A stretch of 64,000 nucleotides of DNA from Cyanobium gracile PCC 6307 (GCF_000316515.1 NC_019675.1:124001-188000), one strand, 5' to 3'; shown: positions 1 through 10,362, numbered from the stretch's first letter. Numbers and translations are program-made. The notes: generated by a model from the letters alone, not told the origin.

Positions 1-621
1 CTAGCCACTGTTGCCCAGTGATTCCCTAACTAATTACTCCGCTGTAAATGCTACTCATGTCGCAGGGTCGTGATGGGCAGAAACGGCACGTTGCGGTATT
101 ATTGAAGGCTGCTCCTGCAGCATTTGTGGGATTGAGATGGGCGTTGGAATTGCAGGCTCTACTTGGTCCTTTAGGTCCAATTAGGCACATTACTCTTCAG
201 TAGCACTTGTGGCATAATGCAAGATGCGGTTAGTGCGATACGCAGCTCCTTGTTCCTTTTGTTGAGGTATGGCAAATCAATTCTGATTGAGTAATTTAAA
301 GGCCGTTGCCATCGATGTCCGTACGTCCAGAGGTGTTCTTCCCCCCAAGCGCGGCGCAACGAAGTCTGCCCCCTCGTGTTCATTTGAGCGCTGCCAGACT
401 CCCCTTTTCGTCTATAGTTACTGAGTTCTTTGGCCGGCCAGTGGCCTATCCCTTTACTTTACTACCTCAATACGATCCACTCTACATTTCCATAAAGAAC
501 CATCGCCAGGAGGCGAGTCGGAGAGAATGTGCTCAGTCAGTCACGCCTGGGTTGACTCCAGAGCTTTTCTTTGGGTTCTTGGATTTTTGCAGTATCATGA
601 ACAATCTCGCTTCGCAGATGC
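1..621. other. stretch without recognisable gene
   Basis: I see no convincing gene here on either strand. The open frames are short, have no family resemblance and no clear ribosome-binding site. Base composition is clearly less GC-rich than the tamB region that follows, so it may be decayed or transferred DNA. Confidence 0.4.
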
Positions 622-912
622 TTAGAAAACCTCAGAGCACGTCAACCCGTTTGCGTAGGTTGTGATCAGCCGCGCATCCTCAACCGATATCCCTCGGCGT
701 TTTGCCAGTTTGCTGACTTCGGATTCTGAGTGTACAGAAATTCCGCTTGCATTTAATATTCTGAATTCAATGCAGAGTTCATTTGCTAGCTGCTTGCCAT
801 TCCTCATTACCTCTTTTAGTGCGGGTGATTCGGCAAATATTGGTCTTGCTCCAAGCGTGAGGGCTGTCGCGAAGAAAAGTACTGCAGCTTTGCGGTAGGA
901 CTGGATTCTCAT
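622..912 (-). CDS. small secreted protein, unknown function
   Basis: This 96-residue protein has a basic N-terminus, a hydrophobic stretch at about residues 8-20 and a likely signal-peptidase site after PIFA (about residue 27). The mature part of about 70 residues has two cysteines and ends in a helical segment (GISVEDARLITTYANGL) of a type seen in small periplasmic cyanobacterial proteins. I do not recognise a named family. It stands alone, facing the DUF4332-like/ycf51 pair across a short gap. The signal peptide makes it a believable gene; export is inferred and function unknown. Confidence 0.6.
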   Translation of the reverse strand: MRIQSYRKAAVLFFATALTLGARPIFAESPALKEVMRNGKQLANELCIEFRILNASGISVHSESEVSKLAKRRGISVEDARLITTYANGLTCSEVF

Positions 913-1008
913 TGTGTATCAAGGCAAGGTAATCTGAGTTTAACGACGATAAAAGTAGAAGACTCCTTCATTCCAGTGGATGATCACGGCGCGTAGCCGT
1001 CCAGAGAG

Positions 1009-1410
1009 TCAGTTCGGGGAGCGACCGGAGGCCTGCCGGGCTCGGCGGATCCAGGACAGGACCAGCGGCAGGTCGACCGGGGGGGCGGCCGAGCCGGTGA
1101 GCCGCCGCTGCAGCCGCCCCAGCTGCAGCAGCAACTGCTGGGGATCGGCGGCGGCGAGTCCGGCGGGGCTGGCGATGCCCCCATGGAGCAGCAGGGCCGC
1201 CTCCTCCGGCGCAAGCCCCACCGCACTCACCAGCCGGGCCTGGCCGCGCAGGCGGATCAGGCGGGCCTCGCTGGCCTCGCCGGAGGCGGCCAGATCGCGC
1301 AGGCGGGCGTCATCGAGGCCTGACAGCTCTTCCCAGCTGTCGATGCCCGCCCGGCGCAGGCGCTGCTCCTCCCGCCTCAGGTGGGCCGCTGGTTGAAAGG
1401 GATGGGCCAC
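1009..1410 (-). CDS. helix-hairpin-helix (DUF4332-like) protein
   Basis: About 133 residues from a GTG start at 1410, five bases after the stop of the ycf51-like gene, so the two are probably one transcript. The body reads as repeated short helices with HhH-like loops (RRAGIDSWEELSGLDDARL, then VGLAPEEAALLLHGGIASPAGL), which is the pattern of DUF4332 proteins. Such folds often bind DNA or act as scaffolds; no catalytic residues are visible. The frame stays open upstream across ycf51, but that part is only an antiparallel reading of the ycf51 codons, so I chose the GTG next to the stop. The role is unknown. Confidence 0.6.
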   Translation of the reverse strand: MAHPFQPAAHLRREEQRLRRAGIDSWEELSGLDDARLRDLAASGEASEARLIRLRGQARLVSAVGLAPEEAALLLHGGIASPAGLAAADPQQLLLQLGRLQRRLTGSAAPPVDLPLVLSWIRRARQASGRSPN

Positions 1411-1415
1411 CGGGG

Positions 1416-1880
1416 TCAGGGGGCGTCGCCGGGGCTGCGGGCCGCCAGATCCCGGGTGGTTTCCGCCAGCACCACGGGCCGGGCCAGACCCGGCTCGACG
1501 GCCTCGACCCGGCGCAGCCGCACCCGCACCTCGCCGCCACTGCCGCGGCCGCCGCCGCGCAGGTTGCGGGCCACCTGCTCGAGGGTGGGGGCCACCGCCT
1601 CCGCCCCGAGGTTCGCCGGCGCGGCGGCGATCACCAGATCTGTGCCGTTGTCGAAGACCACCGGCACCTGGATCGCCCCCGGGACGCTCACCCGGGGGTT
1701 GTAGCTGATGGCGAAGGCGAGGCAGGAGAGCGACAGCAGGGCCGTGAAGCTGGTGATCCCCACCAGGCGGAAGCGGATGCCCCACCGGGCGAGGAATCCG
1801 GCGACGGTGAGCACCGCCAGCACCCCGCTGGCGGCACCCAGCCAGGTGCCGGCCACGAACAGGATCGGATCAGCGGCCAT
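1416..1880 (-). CDS. ycf51: Ycf51-family membrane protein (DUF2518)
   Basis: This 154-residue protein has two N-terminal membrane segments (about residues 7-30 and 38-60) around the sequence RWGIRFRLVGITSF, typical of the Ycf51 family of cyanobacteria and some plastids. It continues with PGAIQVPVVFDNGTDLVI and a soluble C-terminal part. The family is thought to sit in a membrane; its biochemical role is unknown. The gene runs away from tamB with only 32 bases between the two starts, so the promoters must overlap. The DUF4332-like gene follows 5 bases downstream. Confidence 0.85.
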   Translation of the reverse strand: MAADPILFVAGTWLGAASGVLAVLTVAGFLARWGIRFRLVGITSFTALLSLSCLAFAISYNPRVSVPGAIQVPVVFDNGTDLVIAAAPANLGAEAVAPTLEQVARNLRGGGRGSGGEVRVRLRRVEAVEPGLARPVVLAETTRDLAARSPGDAP

Positions 1881-1912
1881 GGGGCTGGGGAAGGCGTGAC
1901 AAGCCCCCTATA

Positions 1913-4900
1913 TTGCGGCCGCCCATGGACGGCGACCGACCCCGGTGGATGCGAGGGAAGCCTGACAGTCGGCCCTGGCCTGCCCGCCGGCGTGTGTGGA
2001 AGGGGCTTCTCGCCGTCGGTTTCCTGGGGGCGGGCCTGGGGGTCGGGGTCTTCTGGTTCGATCGCGTCGTCGCCGACCTCTACGGCCGTTTCCGGCCCGC
2101 CCTGGAGCGCCAGGTGGGCATGGCGATGGGCCGTCCCCTGGTGCTGGGCCCCTACCGGGGCCTGCGGCCCGACGGCCTCTGGATCGGCCCCAGCCGCTTC
2201 CTGAGCGGCCCCAGGGACACCTCCACGGCCGCCGTGGCGGGACTGCGGGTGCGCCTCGATCCGCTGGCCAGCCTGGCCCTGCGGGGGCTGGTGCTGGATC
2301 TGGGCCTCGAGCGGGCCCGGGCCGAGCTGCGCCGCAATGCCAGTGGCCAGTTCTGGGTGCTCGGCGCCGTCCCCCCGGGGCGGGAGCCTCCGCGGATCCA
2401 CCTGCGCCTGGGCCTGCTCCAGCCCGCCGACCTGCGGCTGTGGGGAGCCGGAGCGACGGCCCTGCCCCTCGACCTGAGGCTCTCGGGCCAGGTGGCCCTG
2501 CGCCTGCACCGCCGCGCGATCGACCTGGGCCTGCGTCTGGCGCCCCCCCCCGGCCAGGGCGGCGGCTCGCTGCGGCTGGACGGAGAAGGCCAGTGGCAGA
2601 CGCAGCGCTGGCAGGGCCGGCTGACGGCCCGCCGCCTGCCGCTGGCCCTGCTGCGGCCCCTGCTGCCGGCAGGGGACCGGGCCGGGGGCAGCCTGGCCGG
2701 GGAGGCCGATGGCCGTGTGGGCTTCCGCCTGCAGCGGGGCCTGGCCCGCTGCGAGGGGGGTCTTGAGCTGCGGGACGTGCGCTGGCGGCTGGGCACCGGC
2801 GCCACGCCGCTGACGGCCGAGCGGCTGCCCCTCACCTGCCGCGGGCGGGCCCTGACCCTGCCCGCCAGCCCCTGGCGCTTCGGCCCCTGGGGCGGCCGCC
2901 TGACGGCCCGGGCCGATGCGGATCGCCACCTGGCCCTGCAGCTCGAAGCCCAGCCACCGCCCCGCCATCCGCTCGGGCGCCAGCCGCTGAAGGCCGACCT
3001 CCAGGGGAGCTGGGGGGAGGGGCTCCTGCGCCTCAGCCGGCTCGATGGCCGCCTGGGAAGCTCGACCGTGCGGGCCAGCGGCAGCGTCGGCCGCTCCCTG
3101 GCCCTGGACGCCCGCTGGCGCCTCGATCCCGCCGACGTTCCCGCCGCCTCCCGCCTGCCGGACTGGGCGCGGCAGCCCCTGGCCGGTCGCCTGCGGGTGG
3201 ACGGACGGCTGGCGGCTCCGCGCCTGCGGCTGGAGACGGGCCAGGCCTCCCAGCCGCTCCTGGGGCCCTGGCAGGCGGCCCTGGTCTGGAGCGACAAGCT
3301 GCTGCGGCTGGAGCGCTTCGGCGCCGACCGCCTCACGGCCACGGCCCGACTGCCCCTGGCGCTCGAGGCGGGCAAGGGCCTGGTGGCCGGTCCGCTGCTG
3401 GCCCGGGTGGACGTGCGCAACTACCCCCTGGCCCGCCTCGATCCCCTGCTGGGCACCACCCTGCAGGGCCGGCTGGATGCGGCGGGCACGATCGCCGGTC
3501 CCCTGGCGGAGCTGCGTCCCGACCTGCAGCTGCGCCTGCAGGAGCCCGGCGCCGGCCCCCTGCGGCTGCGGGAGACCTGGCGCGGGCGCCTGCGGGACCG
3601 GTCCCTCGACCTGACCACGGTGGCGCCGGCGCCGGATGGACGCCTCGCGGCCCTCCTCGACCGCCGCTGGCAGCCGGTGCGGGCCGCCATCCAGCGGGAC
3701 GGCGGCGTGCTCAGCCTCCAGGGCCGGCCGGCGGACTACCGCTGGCTGGCCCGCGCCTTCCCCCTGCGGGGTCTGGCGGTGGCCACCGGTCCGCAACGCC
3801 GCCTCCGCCCCCTGCAGGGGGACCTCAGCGGCAGCGGCCGGCTGGGGCTGCAGCCGCTCGGTTTCGACGGCCGGGTGGAGCTGCTGTCGCCCGAGTTCCT
3901 GGGGGTGGGGGGCCGGCGCATCCAGGCCGATGTGCAGTACGACGACCGCCGTTACCAGGTCAAGGGCGTGATCGAGCCCCTGGGCCAGGGCCGGATCGCC
4001 GCCACGGTGTCCGGCCGCTGGCGGGGCCCGTTCCGGGCCCGCTTCAAGGCACGCCAGCTCTCCACCCTCCTGTTCCGCCAGTTCACCGACGCCTGGCCCA
4101 TCTGGCGCGGCGCGCCGGCCCCGGCCCGGGGGCGGGCCAGTGACCTGGGCACCCTGGTGGTCGACACCATGGCCGGCACGGTCACCGACCAGCTGCGCGC
4201 CCTGGCCGAGGCCGAGGAGCGGGTCGCCGCCCGGGTGCAGGAGGCCAGCCGGGCCAGCCGGGCCGAGAAGCTGGAGCGGCTGCAGGCCCGGATCGATGCC
4301 GACCTGCTGCTCAGTGGCCCGGACTTCGCCCGGACCCGGGCCGACCTGCGGGCCACCGGCCACCTCTGGTTCAACCAGGGCGACCGGGCCCAGGCCCTCG
4401 CCGGCAAGCCCTTCGAGGTGCGGCTGGAGGGGCCGCTCAGCGGCGGCAGCGGTCGCTTCAGCCTCGCCGACCTGCCCCTGTCCCTGCTGGCCCTGCTCAC
4501 GCCGCTGCCGGACAACCTGCTCGGCAGCCTGGCCGCCAAGGGGCGCTACCGGTTGGGCGGCCCCCGTCCCGAGCTGGCCCTCGACCTGGCGCTGGTGGAG
4601 GGGCGCCTCGGGGAGCAGGCGCTGGAGCTGGAGCGGGGGCGGGTGGAGCTGAAGGCCGAGGGGATCGGGCTGGATCTGGCCCTGCGGGCCGAAGGGGCCT
4701 CCCGCAGCGTCGACCTGGCGGGCACCATCCCGCTGGTGGCGTCCCAGCAGGGGCTGGAGCTGCGCCTGGCCACCCGGGGCGACGGCCTGCGCTTCCTCAC
4801 CCGCCTGGGGGGCCAGGCCTTCGAGTGGCAGGAGGGCGGCGCCGACCTGCAGCTGCTGGTGCGCGGCAGCCTCGACGATCCGATCGCCAACGGCTTTCTG

Positions 4901-6283
4901 CGGCTGCGGGACCTCCGCTGCCGCTTCATCGGCCAGGAGGTGCGGGAGGTGGACGCAACGATCCTGTTCGATTTCGAGCAGCTGGTGGTGCAGGAGTTCC
5001 GGGCCCGGGTGGGGCCCCAGGGGCTGGTGGGCGGCGAGGGCCGCCTCGGGCTGTTCCGGCCCCTGGCCCAGGAGCGGACCCTGCAGGTGACGCTGGAGCA
5101 GGTGCCCTTCAAGGTGCCGCGGCTGGCGGCGGTGGGCCACGGCCAGCTCCACCTCAGCGGCAGCCTGGTGGCCCCGGTGCTCGGCGGCGACGTGGCAATC
5201 AGCCGCGGCACCATCAACGTCCAGCCCGGCGAGCTGGCGGCCAGCGAGCCCGTGTCCGACCAGCCGGTCCAGCCGCGGACCATGCCCGAGCTGCTGGAGT
5301 CGAAGTGGAACTTCCAGCAGCCCCTGGTGCTGCTGGGCCCCGATGTGGAGTCCACCACCGCCGAAGCCCTGCGCTCCTCGGTGCCCCGCTTCCCCTACCT
5401 GGCCTTCCAGGACATGATCCTGCGGCTGGGGCCCGATCTGCGGGTGGTGATCCCCAACATCGCCAACTTCACCACCGCCGGCCAGCTGCGGATCGCCGGC
5501 CGCCTGGATCCCTCCCTGAGGGCCTCCGGGGTGGTGCGGCTGCTGGGGGGGCGCCTGAACCTGTTCACCACCAGTTTCAGCCTCGATCCCGATGCCCCCA
5601 ACGTGGCGATCTTCACCCCCTCCCTGGGGCTGGTGCCCTACCTGGACATCGCCCTGCGCACCCGCATCTCCGACAGTCTCAGCGTGCTCTCCCCGTCCGG
5701 GGTGGGGGACGTGGGCCCCTCGGTGCAGAACGCCCCCAACCAGGCCGGCCTCTCGGCCCTCAACCAGCTGAACCTGATCCTGGTGGTGGTGTCGGTGAGC
5801 GGTCCCGCCGACCGCATCGCCGAGAACCTCCAGCTGCGCAGCAGCCCGCCCCTGCCGCAGGAGCGGCTGGTGGCCCTGATCGGCGGCAACTCCCTGGCGG
5901 GTCTGAGCGGCGGCGGGGCCGGGGCCGCCCTGGCCACGGTGGTGGGCCAGACCCTGCTGTCGCCCCTGCTGTCGTCCCTGAGCGATGCCTTCGGCCAGCG
6001 GGTGAGCCTGGCCCTCTATCCCACCTACGTGAACCAGGCGATCGACACCCAGCAGGAAGGCACCACCCGGCGGCGGGTGCCGCCCCAGCTGGTGCTCGGC
6101 GCCGAGATCGGTGTGGACATCACCAACCGCTTCAGCATGTCGGTGCTGGCGGCCCCGAACCGCTCCGACGTTCCCCCCCAGGTGACCCTCACCTACAAGG
6201 CCTCCGACACCTTCAACCTGCAGACCTCCGTCGACACCGAAGGGGCCTGGCAGTCGCTGCTGCAGGTGTTCCTGCGCTTCTGA
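1913..6283 (+). CDS. tamB: TamB-like translocation/assembly protein (DUF490)
   Basis: At 1456 residues this is in the usual range for cyanobacterial TamB/AsmA-like proteins. A basic N-terminus and one membrane anchor (about residues 29-48) are followed by a very long region of repeating beta-rich segments, the layout of lipid-transporting bridge proteins. The last ~450 residues match the DUF490/TamB domain (GTINVQPGEL, LRIAGRLDPSLRASGVVRLLGGRLNLFTT) and the chain ends in FLRF with a terminal aromatic residue. Known members span the periplasm and work in outer-membrane assembly or phospholipid transport with an Omp85 partner, which is not in this window. An alternative start is the ATG at 1925. 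Composition is extremely GC-rich, which leaves long false open frames on the opposite strand. Confidence 0.9.
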   Translation: MRPPMDGDRPRWMRGKPDSRPWPARRRVWKGLLAVGFLGAGLGVGVFWFDRVVADLYGRFRPALERQVGMAMGRPLVLGPYRGLRPDGLWIGPSRFLSGPRDTSTAAVAGLRVRLDPLASLALRGLVLDLGLERARAELRRNASGQFWVLGAVPPGREPPRIHLRLGLLQPADLRLWGAGATALPLDLRLSGQVALRLHRRAIDLGLRLAPPPGQGGGSLRLDGEGQWQTQRWQGRLTARRLPLALLRPLLPAGDRAGGSLAGEADGRVGFRLQRGLARCEGGLELRDVRWRLGTGATPLTAERLPLTCRGRALTLPASPWRFGPWGGRLTARADADRHLALQLEAQPPPRHPLGRQPLKADLQGSWGEGLLRLSRLDGRLGSSTVRASGSVGRSLALDARWRLDPADVPAASRLPDWARQPLAGRLRVDGRLAAPRLRLETGQASQPLLGPWQAALVWSDKLLRLERFGADRLTATARLPLALEAGKGLVAGPLLARVDVRNYPLARLDPLLGTTLQGRLDAAGTIAGPLAELRPDLQLRLQEPGAGPLRLRETWRGRLRDRSLDLTTVAPAPDGRLAALLDRRWQPVRAAIQRDGGVLSLQGRPADYRWLARAFPLRGLAVATGPQRRLRPLQGDLSGSGRLGLQPLGFDGRVELLSPEFLGVGGRRIQADVQYDDRRYQVKGVIEPLGQGRIAATVSGRWRGPFRARFKARQLSTLLFRQFTDAWPIWRGAPAPARGRASDLGTLVVDTMAGTVTDQLRALAEAEERVAARVQEASRASRAEKLERLQARIDADLLLSGPDFARTRADLRATGHLWFNQGDRAQALAGKPFEVRLEGPLSGGSGRFSLADLPLSLLALLTPLPDNLLGSLAAKGRYRLGGPRPELALDLALVEGRLGEQALELERGRVELKAEGIGLDLALRAEGASRSVDLAGTIPLVASQQGLELRLATRGDGLRFLTRLGGQAFEWQEGGADLQLLVRGSLDDPIANGFLRLRDLRCRFIGQEVREVDATILFDFEQLVVQEFRARVGPQGLVGGEGRLGLFRPLAQERTLQVTLEQVPFKVPRLAAVGHGQLHLSGSLVAPVLGGDVAISRGTINVQPGELAASEPVSDQPVQPRTMPELLESKWNFQQPLVLLGPDVESTTAEALRSSVPRFPYLAFQDMILRLGPDLRVVIPNIANFTTAGQLRIAGRLDPSLRASGVVRLLGGRLNLFTTSFSLDPDAPNVAIFTPSLGLVPYLDIALRTRISDSLSVLSPSGVGDVGPSVQNAPNQAGLSALNQLNLILVVVSVSGPADRIAENLQLRSSPPLPQERLVALIGGNSLAGLSGGGAGAALATVVGQTLLSPLLSSLSDAFGQRVSLALYPTYVNQAIDTQQEGTTRRRVPPQLVLGAEIGVDITNRFSMSVLAAPNRSDVPPQVTLTYKASDTFNLQTSVDTEGAWQSLLQVFLRF

Positions 6284-6333
6284 GGGCGGCGCCCCCCACT
6301 GCCGGCGCTCCCCCCACTGGGTAGGGTGCGCCG

Positions 6334-7248
6334 ATGGCGTCGTCCCCCGCACGACCTCCCGGTGAGGCCCAGCTGATCGGCATCGATCTGGGGGGCACGG
6401 CCATCAAGCTGGCCCGCTGCGACCCGCAGGGCACCGTGCTCGCCGAGGCCGAGGTGCCCACGCCCCGGCCCGCAGTGCCGGGGGCGGTCTGCATGGCCCT
6501 GGCCGAGGCGGTCGAGGCGATCGACCCCGACCGCCTCGCCGACCGGGTGGGCATCGGCCTGCCGGGGCCCTGCGACACGGCCGGCCGGGTGGCGCGGATC
6601 TCCATCAACCTGCCGGGGTGGCGGGATGTGCCCCTGGCCGCCTGGCTCGAAGCCCGGCTGGAGCGGCGGGTGATCCTGGGCAACGATGCCAACGGCGCCC
6701 TGCTCGGTGAGGCCTGGCTGGGGGCGGCCCGGGGCGCAGGCGACGTGCTGCTGCTCACCCTGGGCACCGGTGTGGGCGGGGCGGTGCTGCTGGAGGGCCG
6801 GCTGTTCACCGGCCACGGCGGCGCGGCGGCCGAACCGGGCCTGATCGGTGTCGACCCCGATGGCCCGCCGTGCCGCAGCGGCAACCGGGGCTCCCTGGAG
6901 CAGTTCTGCAGCATCGGCGGCCTGGCCCGCCTCAGCCCGCTCGATCCACGCGAGCTCTGCCGCCGCGCCGACGCCGGCGACACGGAGGCCCTGGCGGTGT
7001 GGCAGGCCTACGGACGCCCCCTCGGTGTGGGGCTGAGCTCATTGCTCTATGTGCTCACTCCGGAGCTGGTGCTGATCGGCGGGGGCCTCAGCGCCGCCAG
7101 CCACCACTTCCTGCCGGCGGTCTGGCGGGAGGTGGAGGAGCGGGTGCTGGCGGTGAGCCGGGAGGGATTGGTGATCCGTCGCTGCGCCCTCGGCAACGGT
7201 GCCGGCCGGCTGGGGGCGGTGCGGCTGGCGCTGGACCGCTTGGGATGA
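6334..7248 (+). CDS. ROK-family sugar kinase (glucokinase-like)
   Basis: This 304-residue protein has the ROK signature: N-terminal phosphate-binding [13 protein letters not shown] (about residues 15-27), GIGLPGPCD, the sugar-binding [16 protein letters not shown], and the second phosphate loop [10 protein letters not shown]. It ends with a C-terminal VLIGGGLS. The family phosphorylates glucose or related sugars with ATP in the cytosol. The usual three-cysteine zinc motif of ROK kinases is reduced: [14 protein letters not shown] keeps only the first Cys, so the metal site may be weak or absent. It starts 51 bases after tamB and its stop overlaps the earliest possible proA start (ATGA), suggesting translational coupling. 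Substrate is inferred from the family only. Confidence 0.85.
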   Translation: MASSPARPPGEAQLIGIDLGGTAIKLARCDPQGTVLAEAEVPTPRPAVPGAVCMALAEAVEAIDPDRLADRVGIGLPGPCDTAGRVARISINLPGWRDVPLAAWLEARLERRVILGNDANGALLGEAWLGAARGAGDVLLLTLGTGVGGAVLLEGRLFTGHGGAAAEPGLIGVDPDGPPCRSGNRGSLEQFCSIGGLARLSPLDPRELCRRADAGDTEALAVWQAYGRPLGVGLSSLLYVLTPELVLIGGGLSAASHHFLPAVWREVEERVLAVSREGLVIRRCALGNGAGRLGAVRLALDRLG

Positions 7249-7256
7249 TGGGGGCC

Positions 7257-8588
7257 ATGAGCCAGACCATCCCTTCGCCTGCCAGCGTCGTGCCGGAGCC
7301 CGACCCCCAGCTGCTGCAGCGGGCCGCGGCCGTGCGTCGGGCCGCCATGGCCCTGGGCCAGGCCAGCGACGCCGAACGCCGTGGCGCCGTGGCGGCGATG
7401 GCCGACGCCCTCGATGCCGCCAGCGCCGGGATCCTGGAGGCCAACCGGGCCGACCTGGCCGCGGCAGCGACCGAGGGTCTGGCGCCGGCCCTGGTGGCGC
7501 GCCTCAAGCTGGATGGCCCCAAGCTGGCGGGCGCCATCGCCGGGGTGCGGCAGGTGGCGGCCCTGGAGGATCCGGTGGGCCGGCGCCAGCTGCACACCGA
7601 ACTCGATGAGGGGCTGGTGCTGGAGCGGCTGAGCGTGCCCCTGGGGGTGCTGGGGGTGATCTTCGAGGCCCGGCCCGATGCGGTGATGCAGATCGCCTCG
7701 CTGGCGATCCGCTCCGGCAACGGCGCCCTGCTCAAGGGGGGACGGGAGGCCAGCCGCAGCTGCCAGACGATCGTGGCGGCCCTGCAGCGGGGGCTGGCCG
7801 GCAGCGCCGTCGACCCCGGCTGCCTGGAGCTGCTCACCAGCCGCGAGGAGAGCCTGGGGCTGTTGCGGCTCGATGGTCTGGTGGACCTGATCATCCCCAG
7901 GGGGTCGAATGCCCTGGTGCGCTTCATCCAGGACAACACCCGCATCCCCGTGCTGGGCCACGCCGACGGCATCTGCCACCTGTATGTGGATCGGGCCGCC
8001 GATCCGGCCCTGGCCCTGCGCATCGCCCTCGACAGCAAGACCCAGTACCCGGCGGCCTGCAACGCCATCGAGACCCTGCTGGTGCACCAGGCCATCGCCC
8101 CGGCCTTCCTGGCGGCGGCGCTGCCGGCCTTCGCCGCGGCGGGTGTGGAGCTGCGCGGTGATGCCGGCGCCTGCGCCCTGGGGGTGGCTCAGGCCGCCGG
8201 GCTCGGCGCCTGGGACACGGAGTACTCGGATCTGATCCTCAACGTGAAGGTGGTGGAGGACCTGGAGGCGGCCCTGGAGCATGTGCGCCGTCACGGCTCC
8301 CGCCACACCGATGCGATCGCCACCACCGACCCGGCGGCCGCCGACCGGTTCCTGCGGGCGGTGGACAGCGCCGGGGTGTTCCTCAACTGCTCCACCCGCT
8401 TCGCCGACGGCAACCGCTACGGCTTCGGCGCCGAGGTGGGCATCAGCACCCAGACCCTGCCGCCCCGGGGGCCGGTGGGGCTCGAGGGGCTGGTCACCTA
8501 CCGCTACCGGCTGCGGGGCGAGGGCCACATCGCCGCCGACTACGCCGATGGCACCCGGCAGTTCAGCCACCGCCCCCTGCCCCTGTGA
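7257..8588 (+). CDS. proA: gamma-glutamyl phosphate reductase
   Basis: This 443-residue protein is of normal ProA length. It catalyses NADPH-dependent reduction of glutamyl 5-phosphate to the semialdehyde, the second step of proline synthesis. Diagnostic stretches include [18 protein letters not shown], the NAD(P)-fold region [27 protein letters not shown], and the catalytic cysteine segment [15 protein letters not shown]. The end has the family pattern [10 protein letters not shown] and GPVGLEGL. An in-frame ATG at 7245, overlapping the upstream stop, would add four residues. The stop overlaps the folB GTG start, so ROK kinase, proA and folB look like one operon. Confidence 0.95.
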   Translation: MSQTIPSPASVVPEPDPQLLQRAAAVRRAAMALGQASDAERRGAVAAMADALDAASAGILEANRADLAAAATEGLAPALVARLKLDGPKLAGAIAGVRQVAALEDPVGRRQLHTELDEGLVLERLSVPLGVLGVIFEARPDAVMQIASLAIRSGNGALLKGGREASRSCQTIVAALQRGLAGSAVDPGCLELLTSREESLGLLRLDGLVDLIIPRGSNALVRFIQDNTRIPVLGHADGICHLYVDRAADPALALRIALDSKTQYPAACNAIETLLVHQAIAPAFLAAALPAFAAAGVELRGDAGACALGVAQAAGLGAWDTEYSDLILNVKVVEDLEAALEHVRRHGSRHTDAIATTDPAAADRFLRAVDSAGVFLNCSTRFADGNRYGFGAEVGISTQTLPPRGPVGLEGLVTYRYRLRGEGHIAADYADGTRQFSHRPLPL

Positions 8589-8947
8589 CCGAGGCGATCC
8601 ATGTGCGGGGCCTGCGGGTGTGGGCCCATGTCGGGGTGTACGAGCACGAACGGCGCCACGGCCAGTGGTTCGAGCTGGCCTTCTCCCTGGGGGTCGATCT
8701 GGGCGCCGTGGCCCGCAGCGACGACCTGAGCCAGGGCTTCGACTACGGCCGCGGCATCGCGGCGCTGCAGGAGCAGGCCCGCACCGTCCGCTGCCTCACC
8801 CTGGAGCACTACAGCGAGCGGATCCTCGATCTGCTGGAGGACTGTTACGGGCCGATCCCGCTGGCTCTGGAGCTGAGCAAGTGCCAGGTGCCGGTTCCCG
8901 GCTTCGACGGCAGCGTGGCGGTGAGCCGCAAGCGGCGCTGGGGGTGA
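8585..8947 (+). CDS. folB: dihydroneopterin aldolase
   Basis: 120 residues, typical for FolB, which cleaves 7,8-dihydroneopterin to 6-hydroxymethyl-dihydropterin and glycolaldehyde in folate synthesis. Supporting sequence: the N-terminal [25 protein letters not shown] with the family's conserved substrate-binding Glu, FDYGRGI (normally DYxxv), LEHYSERI, and C-terminal [20 protein letters not shown] containing the conserved catalytic Lys region. The GTG start overlaps the proA stop, implying coupled translation. Confidence 0.92.
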   Translation: MTEAIHVRGLRVWAHVGVYEHERRHGQWFELAFSLGVDLGAVARSDDLSQGFDYGRGIAALQEQARTVRCLTLEHYSERILDLLEDCYGPIPLALELSKCQVPVPGFDGSVAVSRKRRWG

Positions 8948-8967
8948 GGGGCGTCGGGGAGCACACC

Positions 8968-10362
8968 ATGAACGGTCGGCCAGAGGCGAGACTCCCGTCG
9001 GTGCGACCGCATCCGATGACGACGGACCCACTGCCTGAACCGCCGGAGGGGGCCTCCCGACCTGACGGGCGCCGCCTGCAGCGGGCCACCGGCCTCGGCG
9101 GAGCCCTGGTCATCGGCCTGGGTTCGATCCTGGGAACCGGTGTGTTCGTGAGTCTGGCCCTGGCGGCGCAACCGGCCGGCGAGGCCCTTCCCCTGGCCAT
9201 CCTGCTGGCGGCCCTGCTGGCGGGAGCCAACGGGCTCTCGGCCGCCCAGCTGGCGGCGGTGATGCCGGTCAGCGGTGGCAGCTACGAGTACGGCCGCCGC
9301 CTGCTCTCGCCCCTGGCCGGCTTCGCGGCAGGCTGGCTCTTTCTTTGTGCCAAGACGGCGTCGGCAGCGGCGGCGGCCCTCGGCCTGGCCGCCTATCTGG
9401 GGGCCCTGCTGGGGGTGGATCCGCTCGTCGTGCGCTGGTGGCCGCCGCTGGCAGTGGGGCTCATCACCGCTGCCGCCCTGGGGGGACTGCGGCGCAGCCA
9501 GTGGCTCAACAGCCTGTTGGTGGGGAGCACCCTGCTCAGCCTCCTCCTGTTCGTGGCAGGGGCGGCCTCTCTGCCGTCCCTGCCTGGCGCCGCCATGGCC
9601 TCGGCCCCCACAGCAGCGGGCCTTGCCCAGGCTACGGCCCTGGTGTTCGTGGCGTTCACGGGCTACGGCCGCATCGCGACGATGGGTGAGGAGGTGCGAC
9701 GGCCCGAGCGCACCATCCCCCGGGCGGTGCTGCTCACCCTGGCGGCGGCGCTTCTGCTGTATCTGGCAGTGGCCTCATCGGCCCTGCGACTGGCCGGCCC
9801 GATCGGCCTGGCCAGCAGCGTGACGGCGGCGGGACACCCGTCGGCCGGGGCGCCGGCCCCGCCCCTGGCCCGCCTGCTGCTGGAGGCGGGCTGGCCCTGG
9901 GGCAGCTGGATCGTGGCTCTGGGGGCCACCCTCGCCCTGGCGGGGGTGCTGCTCAACCTGATCCTGGGGCTTTCGCGGGTGTGGATGGCGATGGGCCGTC
10001 ACGGCGACATGCCGACGGGCCTGGCGGCGCTCGACGCGGCGGGCACCAGTCCCAGGACGGCCGTACTGCTGAGCGGGGCCCTCGCTGCCCTGCTCAGCAT
10101 GAGCGGCCGGCTGGAGCTCACCTGGGGATTCAGCGCCTTCACGGTGCTGGGCTACTACGCCATCACCAACCTCTGCGTCCTGCGCCTCGAACCACAGCAG
10201 CGCCGCTTTCCGGTGGTTCTCGCCTGGCTGGGACTGATCACCTGCCTGGGGCTGGCCTTCCAGGTGTCTGCAGAGGCCTGGCTCAGCGGCCTTGTGGTGT
10301 TGGGCCTGGGCCTGCTGTGGCGCTGGGGTTACCACGGAGTCCGGAGCGGTCCCTCCTGCTGA
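8968..10362 (+). CDS. APC-family amino acid permease
   Basis: A 464-residue inner-membrane transporter with about 12 hydrophobic segments. The first unwound helix carries the APC signature GLGSILGTGVFVSLA, and further typical motifs are SGGSYEYGRRLLSPLAGF, FVAFTGYGRIATMGEEVRRPERTIPRAV and LNLILGLSRVWMAMGRHGDMP. The family moves amino acids or related amines; the substrate cannot be read from sequence. The ATG at 8968 is preceded by GGGGAG at good spacing; an ATG at 9016 is the alternative. It is the last gene before the island, with 44 bases to the tRNA half. Confidence 0.88.
   Translation: MNGRPEARLPSVRPHPMTTDPLPEPPEGASRPDGRRLQRATGLGGALVIGLGSILGTGVFVSLALAAQPAGEALPLAILLAALLAGANGLSAAQLAAVMPVSGGSYEYGRRLLSPLAGFAAGWLFLCAKTASAAAAALGLAAYLGALLGVDPLVVRWWPPLAVGLITAAALGGLRRSQWLNSLLVGSTLLSLLLFVAGAASLPSLPGAAMASAPTAAGLAQATALVFVAFTGYGRIATMGEEVRRPERTIPRAVLLTLAAALLLYLAVASSALRLAGPIGLASSVTAAGHPSAGAPAPPLARLLLEAGWPWGSWIVALGATLALAGVLLNLILGLSRVWMAMGRHGDMPTGLAALDAAGTSPRTAVLLSGALAALLSMSGRLELTWGFSAFTVLGYYAITNLCVLRLEPQQRRFPVVLAWLGLITCLGLAFQVSAEAWLSGLVVLGLGLLWRWGYHGVRSGPSC

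Noticed and set aside
306..665. 119-codon frame on the plus strand near the window start
   Set aside because: No family resemblance or ribosome site, and it overlaps the antisense strand of the more convincing secreted protein.
1688..6352. very long open frame (over 1500 codons) on the minus strand opposite tamB
   Set aside because: Its composition (Gln, Gly, Pro, His, Arg rich) is what antisense reading of very GC-rich codons gives, and the plus-strand TamB protein is clearly real.
8281..8967. N-terminal extension of the permease frame across proA and folB
   Set aside because: It is an alternative-frame reading of two confirmed genes; the permease start at 8968 has a good ribosome site.
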